From Ceratodon purpureus (Eukaryota; Streptophyta; Bryopsida; Pseudoditrichales; Ditrichaceae), in assembly GCA_014871385.1 (NCBI GenBank), contig CM026429.1, positions 14,929,979 through 14,993,978 on the forward strand: a stretch of DNA of 64,000 nt. The letters run 5' to 3'. Position 1 is the stretch's first letter; every line of letters begins with the position of its first letter. The notes under the pieces were generated by a model. That model ran no database searches. It was not told where the DNA came from and saw nothing but the letters and a program-made list of their open reading frames with translations. The position numbers and the translations under genes were made by a program. Below are positions 36,564 through 47,504 of this stretch, one piece after another.

Positions 36564-36587
36564 GGGGGGGGGGGGGGGGGGGGGGGG
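36564..36587 (+). repeat. Poly-G tract of 24 G
   Basis: An uninterrupted G run lies in the subterminal left region of the Harbinger element, ~180 bases before the transposase ATG. It may form G-quadruplexes; its length is also prone to assembly error. Confidence 0.9.
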
Positions 36588-36763
36588 CCTGCAGCTGCGC
36601 TCTTTCAGCTCTTGTCGTTTTGGGTGAGCTCTGTGCCGAGAGTGCCTGTAGGCTGAGAGCTGCGAGGGACTTGCTGTTTTTAATTTGTGAACTGCACTGA
36701 TTAGAGTGAATTGTGTGTGGGGCCTTTGATTTGGTTTTGTTTATTTTTTTATTTTTGGGAGCC

Positions 36764-38086
36764 ATGGAATCATGGGAGGATGAGCTAGAGAGGGCACTTG
36801 GGTTTGACATAGGGTTTGAAGAGGAGATGGAGGATGAGCTTGAGAATGACCTATTCCTGCAGATGGTGGATGTTGTGGAAAGTGAGGTTTTGGGGGAGCC
36901 TTCTATCAAGCCCAAGGTGGGAGGAAGTGTACCTGGAAGGGAATATGTTTGGCGTGATAGAGAGGTATGGCATGATCTTCTTGTGAAGGATTATTTTTCT
37001 GACCATCCTACATATGGCCCAAGGAAGTTTCGGAGACGGTATAGGATGCGGAAGGAACTTTTCACTATCATTCACGATGCGGTTGTGGCATTTGATCCTT
37101 GGTTTGTCCAACGTGCGGATTGTACCGGGCGTTTGGGTCTATCCTCCTTGCAGAAATGCACAGCTGCTCTCCGTATGTTGGCATACGGAATGGCAGCTGA
37201 TGCATGTGATGAGTACTGCAAATTAGGAGAGTCTACTGCCCAAGAGTGCTTGACTCGGTTTGTTGTTGCAGTGAGAGGTTGCTTTGAGTCTATTTATTTG
37301 AGGCAGCCTACACGGTACGATATAGAGAAGCAGATGGCCATCAATGAGAAGCGTGGATTTCCAGGGATGTTTGGAAGTCTGGATTGCATGCATTGGACTT
37401 GGAAAAATTGTCCTGTAGCTTGGCAGGGTCAATTCCAAGATAAGGACAAGAATAGGAGCATTATCTTGGAGGCCGTGGCGGATCAGAGCTTATGGATATG
37501 GCATGCTTATTTTGGCTTGCCTGGGGGCAACAACGACATCAATGTTTTGGATAGCTCCCCGTTTCTGCTTAACCTTCTGCGGGGTGCTGGCCACAACATC
37601 AGTTTCGAGGTAAACGGTACCGTTTACCCTAGATACTACTTTCTGGCAGATGGGATTTATCCACCCTGGGCATGTTTTGTGCAGCCCATTCATGAGCCAC
37701 AAGGTGAGATGAAGGAGCACTTCGCAAAATGCCAGGAAGGTGCACGCAAGGACATTGAACGGACTTTTGGAGTGTTGCAAGCAAGGTGGGAAATTATCAA
37801 GAACCCCGTGAGGCAATGGGATTTAGGGGTCATTGACAACATCATGATGGCTTGCATTATTATGCACAACATGATTTTGGAGGATGAGAAAGACCTCCAC
37901 CTTGAGCCATTTGCAGATTTAGGGGGCCCTTCCCATAGCACTCCTATCCCATTTACATTTCGGGATTTACAGGATGGCACTAGGCAGATTGAGAACATTG
38001 AGTCTCACTTTGCACTGAGAAATGATTTGATAGATCATTTGTGGAAAATTAGAGGTGGGAGAAGGAGACTCAATTTAGGAAGATGA
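36764..38086 (+). CDS. PIF/Harbinger transposase (DDE), intact
   Basis: 440 aa, single exon, from the first ATG of the frame (gccATGG context, MESWEDEL...). Residues ~50-200 are the helical N-terminal part (GREYVWRDREVWHDLLVKDYF...RYRMRKELF). The catalytic domain follows and corresponds to the plant transposon protein family (Pfam Plant_tran). The DDE triad is visible: Asp207 in GSLDCMHW, Asp296 in FLADGIYP and Glu332 in RKDIERTFG, with a 35-residue D-E spacing as expected. No stop or frameshift is present. In known plant systems (rice Ping/Pong) this protein cuts the element at its ends but needs the Myb-like partner. Its stop is 11 bases from the end of the convergent partner gene. Confidence 0.95.
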   Translation: MESWEDELERALGFDIGFEEEMEDELENDLFLQMVDVVESEVLGEPSIKPKVGGSVPGREYVWRDREVWHDLLVKDYFSDHPTYGPRKFRRRYRMRKELFTIIHDAVVAFDPWFVQRADCTGRLGLSSLQKCTAALRMLAYGMAADACDEYCKLGESTAQECLTRFVVAVRGCFESIYLRQPTRYDIEKQMAINEKRGFPGMFGSLDCMHWTWKNCPVAWQGQFQDKDKNRSIILEAVADQSLWIWHAYFGLPGGNNDINVLDSSPFLLNLLRGAGHNISFEVNGTVYPRYYFLADGIYPPWACFVQPIHEPQGEMKEHFAKCQEGARKDIERTFGVLQARWEIIKNPVRQWDLGVIDNIMMACIIMHNMILEDEKDLHLEPFADLGGPSHSTPIPFTFRDLQDGTRQIENIESHFALRNDLIDHLWKIRGGRRRLNLGR

Positions 38087-38097
38087 AATGTGAATCT

Positions 38098-41000
38098 TTA
38101 TTGTGGAAAAAATCTTGCATTCAAATTCAAGCCTTGTCCAAAGTTCCTAAAACCATACATGGGAGCATCCCCAATGGTAGTGTGATGACCATCATAGCCA
38201 AAACTGTTTGCTACAGGGTACATGGGAGTGGGTTGTGGAAACTGAATCTGCCTATTGTCTACAAATGTTGCAGCTGAAATTGGATTTGTCCTCTCCTGTT
38301 GAGATTCGGTGAAGCCAAGGGAGTCATCCCAGTCCTCACATTGTGAATCATCTGCAAAGAAAGCATACCCATTTAAAAAAAAAACACAAGGCAGCTGCTG
38401 TGTTGAAAACGTTGCACAGACATTAAAAAAATTTCGACAAAACCAGAATGGACAGTTACGTTTCTGCACAGCCTGCGACTGTCTTAAATTTAAAAAAACA
38501 GCAAAACACTTCGAAGATGACGACAAGAGGGGAGAGTGTCCAAGAAAAAAAAAAAAAAAACATGAGAAGAGAAACGCTGGCCCTCATTCTGCGCACAGAC
38601 AGAGCACGGCAGTGGCCGAGAGATGGCACTGTCCCAAAAAAAAATTAAAAAAAATTAAAAAGAATCCCTATCAAAAGAGAGAGAGCATTGCAATGAAACG
38701 GTACTGAGAGTGGACGGGAGGGGGGGAGAGGAGATGAATGAGAGAACGTGAGATAAAAAAAAAACAAAAAAAAAAACGACAAGGACAATACGGGGCCTGT
38801 GAAACAGAGCTGCGAAAGAACAAACAGCATGAACCAAGAGAATTTCCAAAAAGAACAAACGACGACAGAAGCTGGCTGAGAGAGACAGCGAAGAGAGGGA
38901 GAGTTAAAACAACGGGAAGTGATAGCGTGATTGAGAGGATGCAAGGGAAAGGATCTCAAAGGACCAAAAAAACGGTGCACTGTGAGAGAAAGTTCAAATG
39001 ATAGAGGGTGAGAGTTCAAAATAAAAAAAAAAAAAGAAACTGAGAAAGCCAACTGCAGAGTGAAAGCGAGGGTGACTTAAAAACACGAACAGCAAGATCA
39101 TGTGAGAAAACCTCTGCCACTGTAACAGGACTGCGGCAATGAAAAGGGCACCGCAAGCTTTTGAAAAATTAAAAAAAAATTAAAACGAGAAGGTGAGGGA
39201 GCAACCGTGCCGAGGGAGAGCAAGGGAGAGAGAGAATCGAAAAACAGCGAGAGCATTGACAGAGTTGAAACAGCGAGAGAGAAGGTGAGGAAAAAAAAAA
39301 AAAAAAACGAGAAGGTGAGGGAGCAACCGTGCCGACGAAGAGCAAGGCAGAGAGAGAACCGAAAAATAGCGACAGGTTTGAGAGAGCGGACACAGCGAGA
39401 GAGAAGGTGAGGATTAAAAAAAAAAAAAAAAAAACGAGAAGGTGAGGGAGCAACTGTGCAGATTGAATGGGAGATAGAGCAGAAACATAAAAACAGCGAG
39501 AGAGAATTGAGAGAGCTGAAACGAGAGAAGGTGAGGAAATTAAAAAAAAAAAAGCACATGAGAAGCTGAGAGAGCAACCGTGCAGCATTATGTGAGAGAG
39601 AGAGAGCTGAAACATAGAAACAGCGGGAGAGAATTGAGAGAGCTGAAACGAGAGAAGGTGAGGAAATTAAAAAAAACAAAACCATGAGAAGCTGAGAGAG
39701 CAACCATGCAGACATTATGTGAGGGAGAGCTGAAACATAAAAACAGCGGGAGAGAATTGAGAGAGCTGAAACGAGAGAAGGTGAGGGTTAAAATTATAAA
39801 AAAAAAAAACCGCAATCTGAGAAAGAAACCGTGCAGAGTGAATGCGAGGGAGAGCTTAGACAGAAAAACAGCAGGTGAATGGGAGAGAGATCTGAAACGA
39901 GAGAAGGTGAGGGTTCGCAGATAAAAAAAAAAACATAAGCTGACAAAGCCGATCGCAGAGTGAATGCGAGGGAGAGTACAAAAAAAATAACATCAAGCGC
40001 ATTCGATAGGATGAGAGGGAGAGGAGCTAAAAGCTTCAACCAAAAAACGCTGCAAGCGGGGACAGAGCTGAAACGAGAGATGCAAAAAAAAAACCTAATT
40101 TCATCACCGCACCTGGGAGGGATCCTGCGGGGGAATCCTCGGCATTCAAGGGACGCCTGATCGGTGATGGCCTCCGGGGCTCCTCGCTGCAATGCTCCTC
40201 CAATGTGGGCTCAGTCGGGGTGGGATCCGGCGGGGGCTGAGAGGCTGCGGCTGCGGTTGCGGGGGTGGTGGCCTGCAGCCGTGGTCGCTTCTCCCGAATC
40301 CCCTCCGCAGCCCTCTGGCGAGCAAGCTTCTCCGCAGCCCGCTCCTGCAAGAGCTTCTCATGCTCTAATTTTTCCTTCTCAGCCTGCCGCTTCTCCTGCT
40401 CCATCCTCCTCTTGATTCTTTCAAGTTCTTCCTTCCTCCTCAGTTGAAAATATTCCCGTGCGTCGTCTTCCAAATCCTCCATGGGCATCCGGAAAATTGA
40501 CATTGCTGCGTGGTCTGCCATTGCCTCCGCTTTCCTCATGTTGGCAGCGGCCATCTGCTCAGTTGCACGAGCAGTTGATTTCAAAATAGTCTCCCTCCTC
40601 CCCTGCTCAGCAAGGTCTGCTTTCGCAGCCTTGTTCCCCTGCGGTCTCGTGGGGCGGATGGGGGTTCTCACAGGCGGCAGAACCTCGACCTCCTGAGCTT
40701 CGGCAGCTTCTGCCTCCGCGGCGTCACCTCCTTCGCTGGCCCAGTCTGCCTCCTCCGGCGATGCCACCGGGGAGACCCTCCCTCGCGCCGCTCCAGGCTG
40801 TGACGGACTGCCTCGCGCCGCACCTCCTGCCTGTGCCGCGCCACCTGCTTGACTCGCACTGCCTCGCGCCGCGCCTGTAGCCTGTGCCGCAGACCCCTCT
40901 CCGAAATTCTTCTTCTGCAAGTCCATGGGGGTTTGCCACCACCGCGGCACCTCCTTCAGAATGTGCCAACAGTGCAAAAAAGAAAATGTGGATTGCTTGG

Positions 41001-41346
41001 GATGCCGGTCTTTGTAATACTCCAGGGCTCTCTCCAACACGTCCTCTGCTGAAACCCCAGACTCTCTTGAATCTGTGACCTGCTTGTACACACCTACAAA
41101 TTTCGCAACATCATGCTTGATATGGCTCCACTTAGTTTCAAGAGACCTAGCAGGACGAGTTGGAGCAAATCTGGGTTTGGTGCGATTGAAGTGTGTGGTG
41201 ATGCGCTCCCAAAACGCAGTGTTGCGTTGCCCATTGCCACACACAGGATCCTGCGAAACGTCCAAAAAACTCCTGCACAAGCATCTCTCCTCATCAGCTG
41301 TAAAGTTCTTCCCCTTCTTCCCCCTTCCCGCGTCAACTCCTGCCAT
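38098..41346 (-). CDS. Harbinger Myb-like DNA-binding protein (transposase partner), two exons
   Basis: Exon 1 is 41346-40113 and exon 2 is 38351-38098; the 1761-base intron has good GT/AG sites and phase 1 fits on both sides (495 aa). Residues ~10-130 (FTADEERCLCRSFLDVSQDP...FWERITTHFN...SLETKWSHIKHDVAKFVGVY...) are a Myb/SANT-like trihelix domain as in ORF1 of plant Harbinger elements and in NAM-associated proteins. An Ala/Gly-rich spacer follows, then a charged coiled coil at ~299-352 (RRKEELERIKRRMEQEKR...). The end, from exon 2, is DWDDSLGFTESQQER...NARFFPQ. Partners of this type bind subterminal DNA and bring the transposase to the ends and into the nucleus. No defects are seen. Confidence 0.9.
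39040..40085. repeat. Polypurine tandem array (~121-129 bp period) in the Myb-like gene's intron
   Basis: A unit containing gagaaggtgagg, an A-run, g(a/c)gaa(g/c)(g/c)tgag(g/a)gagcaaccgtgc and agagagaatt returns near 39185, 39308, 39434, 39555, 39684, 39812 and 39936. More degraded purine-rich sequence extends left to ~38730. On the gene's own strand the array is polypyrimidine (TTCTCACCTTCTCTCG), so it gives many polypyrimidine tracts inside the intron. Confidence 0.85.
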
Positions 41347-41525
41347 GCTGGATAGCGAGATCACTGTAGCGTGGGCAAATGTCTCCCGTCAAGCTGGGTT
41401 TTTTTGGCGTGAGCGGGGCTGCTATGGCGGGTCGCGGCACTTTCGCGGGGGAGATGGCGCGGCTGTTGGGGCACTTGCGGGGGTGGCGGGCCCGCTTCTT
41501 ACCGTTGGCGGGCTGATATCCCGCC

Positions 41526-41540
41526 CGATTGGGGATGCTC
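41526..41540 (-). repeat. Right terminal inverted repeat of the Harbinger element
   Basis: cgattggggatgctc, followed by the TAA duplication at 41541-41543. Confidence 0.95.
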
Positions 41541-41543
41541 TAA

Positions 41544-42274
41544 CTGTGAATGACCTAACCTGGAAAATCTTGTAGAGATGGCAATGGTACACACATTCAA
41601 ATCCCGCCGCTGGCTTTTTCGCAGTCACCATTCATACACCCCATGGGCCATGAAACAAGCTGCTGTCTCGGGACTACTTTCCGTATGCAAATTTGCTAAT
41701 CTTTCAAGTGGGCTAGTACCTTCTCGAACATGGTCAAGGACCTTCTCGAACATGAAATCAAAACTCCTGTATCAGCGGTTAGTTGGGTGCATCAAAGTGA
41801 CGTTCAGAGGGTGAGCTACATGGGAGTGTTCAAAGTATGAGCTTATCTTGTAGGATTACCCTTGTAACAGTGGTCCTGCACTCCATCCGAAGAGCTTTTG
41901 GATGTTCTTTGGGACTATGGGTTGCACAGTGCCAGGGACTTGTCACGTCCAGAAGCAATATGACACAAACAGAACAGTAGTTTACACTGTAGAGAGCAGT
42001 ACAGATTGTGATTACTGATTGGATAGACACCTAGAACTCTTAGTGGTTCTGCGGACAAATGAGCAACTGCCAGGTACAGTTCTCGAAGACAAAACTATTT
42101 TTCTAGTTTATTTTGGGTTGAGCAAAAATGAATGTTTCCATCACAAAAAAAAGCATCTTTGTGTAAGTAGGGAAACATTGTCATGTGCATGCTATTATAT
42201 TTCCACCTGAGGGCCTCTTTACACTTGAGGCTATGACCAATCAATCATGAGAATTTTATTGAGAAGTTCATTTA
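41544..42274. other. Unannotated flank right of the Harbinger element
   Basis: Moderately AT-rich sequence with a short direct repeat (ccttctcgaacatg) twice at 41719-41753. No gene is seen. Confidence 0.4.
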
Positions 42275-42340
42275 TCAACCCCTAAAATTCTAGGCCTGTT
42301 TTTGCCAATTTTCACTTCTAAAATGCTGAATTTTTTTTTT

Positions 42341-42379
<39 letters not shown>

Positions 42380-42522
42380 GTTGAAATTTCAACCCCATGA
42401 AGATTATGATTTATCATGTTCATTAAAAAAATCTTGTCAAGAAATATAAAAATTCCTAACTATGGTAGCTTGCGGAAGTTCCCTGCAACCCACTTTGGAT
42501 TTTGTGGAATTTTAGGGGTTAA
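42275..42522 (-). mobile_element. TTAA-flanked short MITE (~248 bp), copy 1
   Basis: The left end is tcAACCCCTAAAATTC (TTAA mutated to TCAA) and the right end is GAATTTTAGGGGTTAA. The interior, including a long T-run (42330-42374) and the stretch cccactttggattttgtgg, is the reverse complement of the copy at 58561-58801. It is non-coding. Confidence 0.8.
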
Positions 42523-43883
42523 AATATAACAAAAAACACCAAACTTGCAGAAAAGAGAAATCAAAAATAGTTTTATTAAGGCCCTAGTTACTCATTGCAA
42601 AGTAACAATCTTCCATAATTTTATTGTAGGCCTCCATCCTTGAAGTATTGATTTCTTGGATATTATGATAACAATGAAGGATCAATTCTAATGATGTTTC
42701 ATTTAAAATTTTAAATAACTCTTGAATGTATATCTAAAAATAATAGAAATAACAAAAAAAAACGATTGGTTTTAGATTTTTGAGCCATATGTTCTTTTGA
42801 ATTTTTATAGAAAAAAATTCTTGAGACTATTTCAGTATATTAGAAAGAAGAAAAACATGAAAACATTGGTGGATACATATAATAGGTTAGTCAAAAAGTA
42901 ATCTAAATATATAAAGTTAATTATTTTTTCTTCTTTTCAAAGGGCAGACAAAAAAATCAATTCTTTTGGAAATAGAAGAATACAATTTTTTCACTTTAAA
43001 AAAATATTCAGCTCTATTGTGGTGAAAATAATGTTCCACGACATGCATATAGCAATGGAGAAATATATACCCTTTAGTGGCTTCAAATCTCATGTGGTAG
43101 CTTTCAATCAATCTATGCAATATAAATCAAAATTTGAACGGATATAATTCCATCAACCTATCACAAATTTAGAGTTTATAGGATATGCTTCAATCTCACA
43201 CATTAAAGATCTATAGCAGTTGTCTACTTAATTGACTACTTGGTTTGGTAACCATTTTATATAGTTTTTGTTTCAAATTGTCCTCAAATAACAAAACATC
43301 AATTTGAAGACAATTGAAATATGATACTTGTGATATCATATAATGTGGTTGGATTTGATATCGCGAATATATGCATTTCATTAAAATTTATAAATGTAGA
43401 GGTATATAAAACTTTGGCTAAAGAATTTTCATTTGATTTTAGAATGTAAAATGTTCGTATATAAATGATGTAATGAGTTTATTTTGCATCAAGTTTAAGG
43501 AATCATAACATTTTGACTATGACATTTCAAATTTGTTTCTTATAAAATATCTCAGATTTTAATGTTATATTATATACAACAAAAAATCAAAAGATTTTAT
43601 TCAATTTATATTTAATTTATTTTATAGTATCTGTAATTGCTTTAATGAATATAGTTACATGGATAAGATCTAAAATTCAAAGTCTACAACTTTCATTTAT
43701 ACATCTAACTTAGTCCACGTTACTTTGTAATATTTCATCTAAATTTCAAATTCTTAGACATTCTAATTTGTTAGAATTTCAAATTTACAAATTAACATGA
43801 ATTAACCTTTAGATTTTTTCTTAATCTTATCTTGACTGAAGCTTTACTTTTATTTTTTTCTCTCGTGGACATTGGATCAAACC
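42523..43883. other. AT-rich sequence without gene
   Basis: Very AT-rich, with short random frames. No repeat unit or protein is recognised. Confidence 0.45.
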
Positions 43884-44715
43884 TTAAAGTGGAAAGGCCT
43901 CAAAATTGCCGACTATCCTCAAAACTAGAGTCTTTCGATACAACGTGTAAGTTTTCAAGTTTTGATGTATTTTCGGAGAAATAACTGTAGGATTTAGTAC
44001 CTTACTTGTATACGTACATATACCTCAAATCTTAGATTTAAAATCTTTACTATTTGTGAGATCGTAATGTTCAAAGTTGGAATAAAGGTTTTTTTCCTTG
44101 TTGCAAAAATGGGTTTGAAGTGTTTTGTCATCCAAAAAAACCAATTTCAAATGTAAATTTGATGTGAGTCTTCAAATTTTTGTTCATAGATGGATTAGAA
44201 ATATATCCATGAACTTTTTTCCTCATACAACTTGTAAAACCTAAAGAAATGCTTGAATTTTTACACGGAGGTATGCTGAAATTCAAACAGAAAGGGCGGT
44301 CTTTGATAGAAAAAAGGCATATGGAGAAATATAGGATTGAAAACTCAAGCGGTGATATCATGCCTTAATTTTATTTATTTACATGTACAAAAAACAAAAC
44401 TTGAAAAGAAGTAAAATGTCATTTTTTGGTGAATTTTTAAAGTTTGTGTGATCTAATTAATTTTGGGCAAATTTTGAGCATATAATGCGGTTTTGGGCAG
44501 ATTTTTGTATGCCCTAATTGTGTTTCCAAACTTTGACTGCGGATATCTCCTAAAGTGCGAGGAATTTTGAAACATGAATGATCTTGTTAGAAAGATACAA
44601 TAATTGTCTATATTGTGCCAATATGACAGCTTCATCCTATAAAAATTGATTCATGGAGCGCCTGATCCGACCCCGAATTTATCCGTTTTTGTTGAGTTAA
44701 TACTTTGGGGGTTAA
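43884..44715 (-). mobile_element. Probable diverged member of the TTAA-flanked ~0.9-kb family
   Basis: The interior 44050-44360 closely follows 52440-52740 (gaaattca(a/c)a..., tatgctgaaattca, gattgaaaa) in the same orientation. The right end is GGGGGTTAA at 44707-44715; the left TTAA at 43884 is assigned by length only, because its end has lost the CCCC. Boundaries are therefore uncertain. Confidence 0.45.
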
Positions 44716-45864
44716 TGATGGAACAAACAAACATTTAATTAACGTCGGTCACCTTTGGAGACCGAAGTTTCTCTCCTTTAATACAGCTTGAAATGTTATG
44801 CATACACTTGTAAAAAAGTAGCTGCAATCTCGTTGGGTTCCTGGCTTGTAAGGTTGAAAAGATGATTTGTTTAGCATAAGAATTTAGAATTCCTAATTGG
44901 ACAGAATTTGGAATTTCATTCTGGGTTCAGAGTGCAGAGACAAGGCTCTGCGAAAACAAATCAATTCAATCAATGACCTGATTGCTGCAATGTAGGGAAG
45001 AGTACTGCCAAGGTCAAATCTGTTGTGCCAGGGACATTTATAACTGAAGATGTTATGCATCTGACACCAACTGCCATTCTCAAGCAACGAACCACATTGA
45101 ACCAGACCACATTGAGTCAGAAGACAAAGTAATCTAAGTTATGTTGGGGTTAAATTATAAGCTAAATGACACCATTTCAAGTCAGGCCTATAATCCTTCT
45201 CAGTAAGGTAGTAATACCATAAACCGATAGAATAAGGAGTTTTGAGCAATTTGAACTATCATTTTCTCAGGGAATTATTGCAAGTACACAGACAAATTGA
45301 AAACAGAATGATAGAAGTTGTTTTCATAATTTTCTGATGAAAATACAATTTCCTAGAAATATTTTAGCTGAAAAGTTTGTCCACCCCATTTCTTGTGTTG
45401 TAGACTTCATAAAGTCTGCTCCTGGCATAGGTACTATTCCAAACGCAGCTCTACCCAAAACCGATATAAGATCTCAAGGCTTGTCAGGTATATCAACGGT
45501 TCACAAAAATCCCGCAAGAATATGTAACTGTACCAAAAATCAAGGATCATGATTCCTGTTGGTGCGGTTTCAGCACAGGTCTACTACACAGGTTGTGGGG
45601 GGTATTGGTTTCTGGTATTACTACCTTAATAGCTGACATAAATTCCAAGGTTGAGGCTCCTGAAAGTTCCCAAGCATGAGAAGATTTGAGCATATAAATT
45701 TCTACTATTTTGAAACGTGAACTAAACTTCTATTAGAAATGTGGATGTTTTGAGTTCTATAGAGTATAATATAGATTTTTAAAGTACAAGATGATTTTTA
45801 GACCATGATTCTCTCCATTTCTGTTTTTATTGTTATTTTGTTGAAATATAACACATGGTGTAAT
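44716..45864. other. Intergenic; dispersed repeat piece at its start
   Basis: The stretch 44720-44775 matches the repeat piece at 29128-29172. The rest is unrecognised and holds no gene. Confidence 0.4.
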
Positions 45865-46788
45865 TTAACCCGTAAAAATCCAGGAAAGCCAAAATGGCTT
45901 TTTGCGATTTTGGGCAGCCAAGATGAAGGGGTTAAAATTAATATTTTTTCCTAAGATTTTTACTGGATGCTCCCTATACTGCAAAGTGTATGTGGTAAAA
46001 TTTTCAAAGCCAAATTCCAATTTAAGACCTTCATGTAGAAATTTTAGGTTTCAAGTCCAAAATGGGCAGTTTAAAATAAGGCTTTTTTATAAAAGAATCT
46101 TGAAATATGTTCATAACCAAATCACCACTCAAATTCCAATGAGATCGAAGTCAAAAAATATACCAATTTTACAAGGACAGCCTCCAAAAATTACAAAGAT
46201 AAGCTTCAAATTTTTGAATCATTTCTTTCAAAATTCGTCAAAATTTGAGATTTTGAAACTTTTCAAAAATAATTCAGCCCAAAAATTAAAAATTTATAAA
46301 GGCACCTAACCACTGTTTGGATTTTTCTAAAACCAAGTATATGTAACGTCATACATGTTTTACTATATCAACGTTTTTAGACCTGCTTCTAGAAAACAAT
46401 TTTAATGAAGGTCCTAAAAAAGGAATGAGTGTCTAAAATTTTGTATGGAGGTGCCCAACTTGATTACCTACATGGAAAAAAATATGAGCAAAATGTTTGG
46501 GATAAAAATCTTCAACTCTCCCTTTGCACCATTTTGACTATGTCGTTCGAGCAATGCCCAAAAAAAACTTTTGGTGCAACTTTGAATGTTATAATCTCTA
46601 AGATGGTAAACATCCTACGGCTGAAAATTTTATTAGTACTTCTAAAGAGGGTAAAGTAGAAGATCTTACGGTTGGATGTCTTTTAAAAACAATTGTTTTT
46701 GGTCCAAACCGTCGTTCTCACAAGGTGGTAAAAAATGGCAATTTTGGGTTTTGGAACCTCCAAAACTGGCTGGATTTTTAGGGGTTAA
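45865..46788 (+). mobile_element. TTAA-flanked ~0.9-kb element, copy A (924 bp with flanks)
   Basis: The left end is TTAACCCGTAAAAATCCAG and the right end CTGGATTTTTAGGGGTTAA, inverted repeats of ~15 bases. The interior is homologous, inverted, to 50701-51617: shared stretches include tgggcagcc, actggatgct, gagcaaaatgtttgg and gatcttacggttgga. Open frames (45902-46309, 135 codons) have no transposase features, so it is non-autonomous. CCCC...GGGG ends with TTAA duplications fit the piggyBac superfamily. Confidence 0.8.
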
Positions 46789-47504
46789 ATCTAAAGAAGT
46801 TGTAAACTTTGATAGATTTGGTAGTTTTAATTTTTACATCAAAATTTGGAAGTTAACTTTAAACTTTAATAGATTTGGTCGTTTTAATGTTCATGGTAAG
46901 TTTACATCATAATTTTTTGGGTATAAAATACCTCAATTATAAATAGCATGCTTGGAATGGAAGTTGATAGCGCCGATGGATTTGAAAGCTTAGACATTAT
47001 CCTACATTTTTAATCTCTGAAGGCCTTTGAGACCATATTGTGATCGTTGTACTTTTGGGTAGAATATTCTAAAGTCCTAAAATTTAAGTATTTTCTGAAA
47101 TTTTTAATCTGTATATAGCTTTCAACTATAGCTTTCCAATGGCATAATTTTCAAAACATTTGGAGTTATGATGCAAAATTAATGTATTTTAGAAGAATAT
47201 GCTCCAAACTTTGGCAGCTAGGACCAATTAGAATCTCCCATTTTTTGCTCGATTAGCCCATAATTCACACGGGTAGGAAGTGACAAGACAAAATTTCAAA
47301 CAGTGGGCACTTCCAAGATAATGGGTCCAATATTTTTCATCTCTATACATTGATGACAATTTTCATCCAATAAATATTTTTCATCAAACTAACAGTTTCC
47401 ATCTAGAAGGTTTGTTTTCAGTTCTGAATTTTTTTTCATCCAAATGAAAGTCATCATCCATAACTTACTTTGCATCCAAAATATTTTTTCATCCATGAAA
47501 GACA
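46789..47504. other. Satellite remnant and CATCC-rich sequence
   Basis: At 46950-47000 a decayed unit of the ~100-bp satellite appears (ggaagttgatagcgccgatggatttgaaag, cut at 20-base parts: ggaagttgatag, gatggatttga). From 47335 the motif ttttcatcca recurs at short spacing up to the next element. Confidence 0.5.

Larger units (their letters stand above)
36359..41540. mobile_element. Complete PIF/Harbinger DNA transposon, 5182 bp
   Basis: The ends are a perfect 15-base inverted repeat, gagcatccccaatcg at 36359-36373 and its complement at 41526-41540, flanked by direct TAA at 36356-36358 and 41541-41543. A 3-bp TAA/TTA target duplication is the mark of the PIF/Harbinger superfamily, and gagcatc-type ends are common in plant members. 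Subterminal regions are GC-rich. Inside are the two genes that plant Harbinger transposition needs: a DDE transposase (plus strand) and a Myb-like DNA-binding protein (minus strand), tail to tail with 11 bases between the stop codons. Neither gene has a break and the ends are perfect, so the copy looks young and possibly autonomous. Confidence 0.95.

Noticed and set aside
39098..39715. Long minus-strand open frame of 205 codons, Phe/Leu/Ser-rich and membrane-like
   Set aside because: It is the translation of the polypyrimidine strand of the tandem array; the repeated FFFLISSPSLVSALS pattern follows the DNA repeat and lies in an intron.
45902..46309. 135-codon frame inside TTAA element copy A as a possible transposase
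   Set aside because: Lys/Phe/Asn-rich composition from AT bias, no acidic catalytic motif, and not kept open in copy C.
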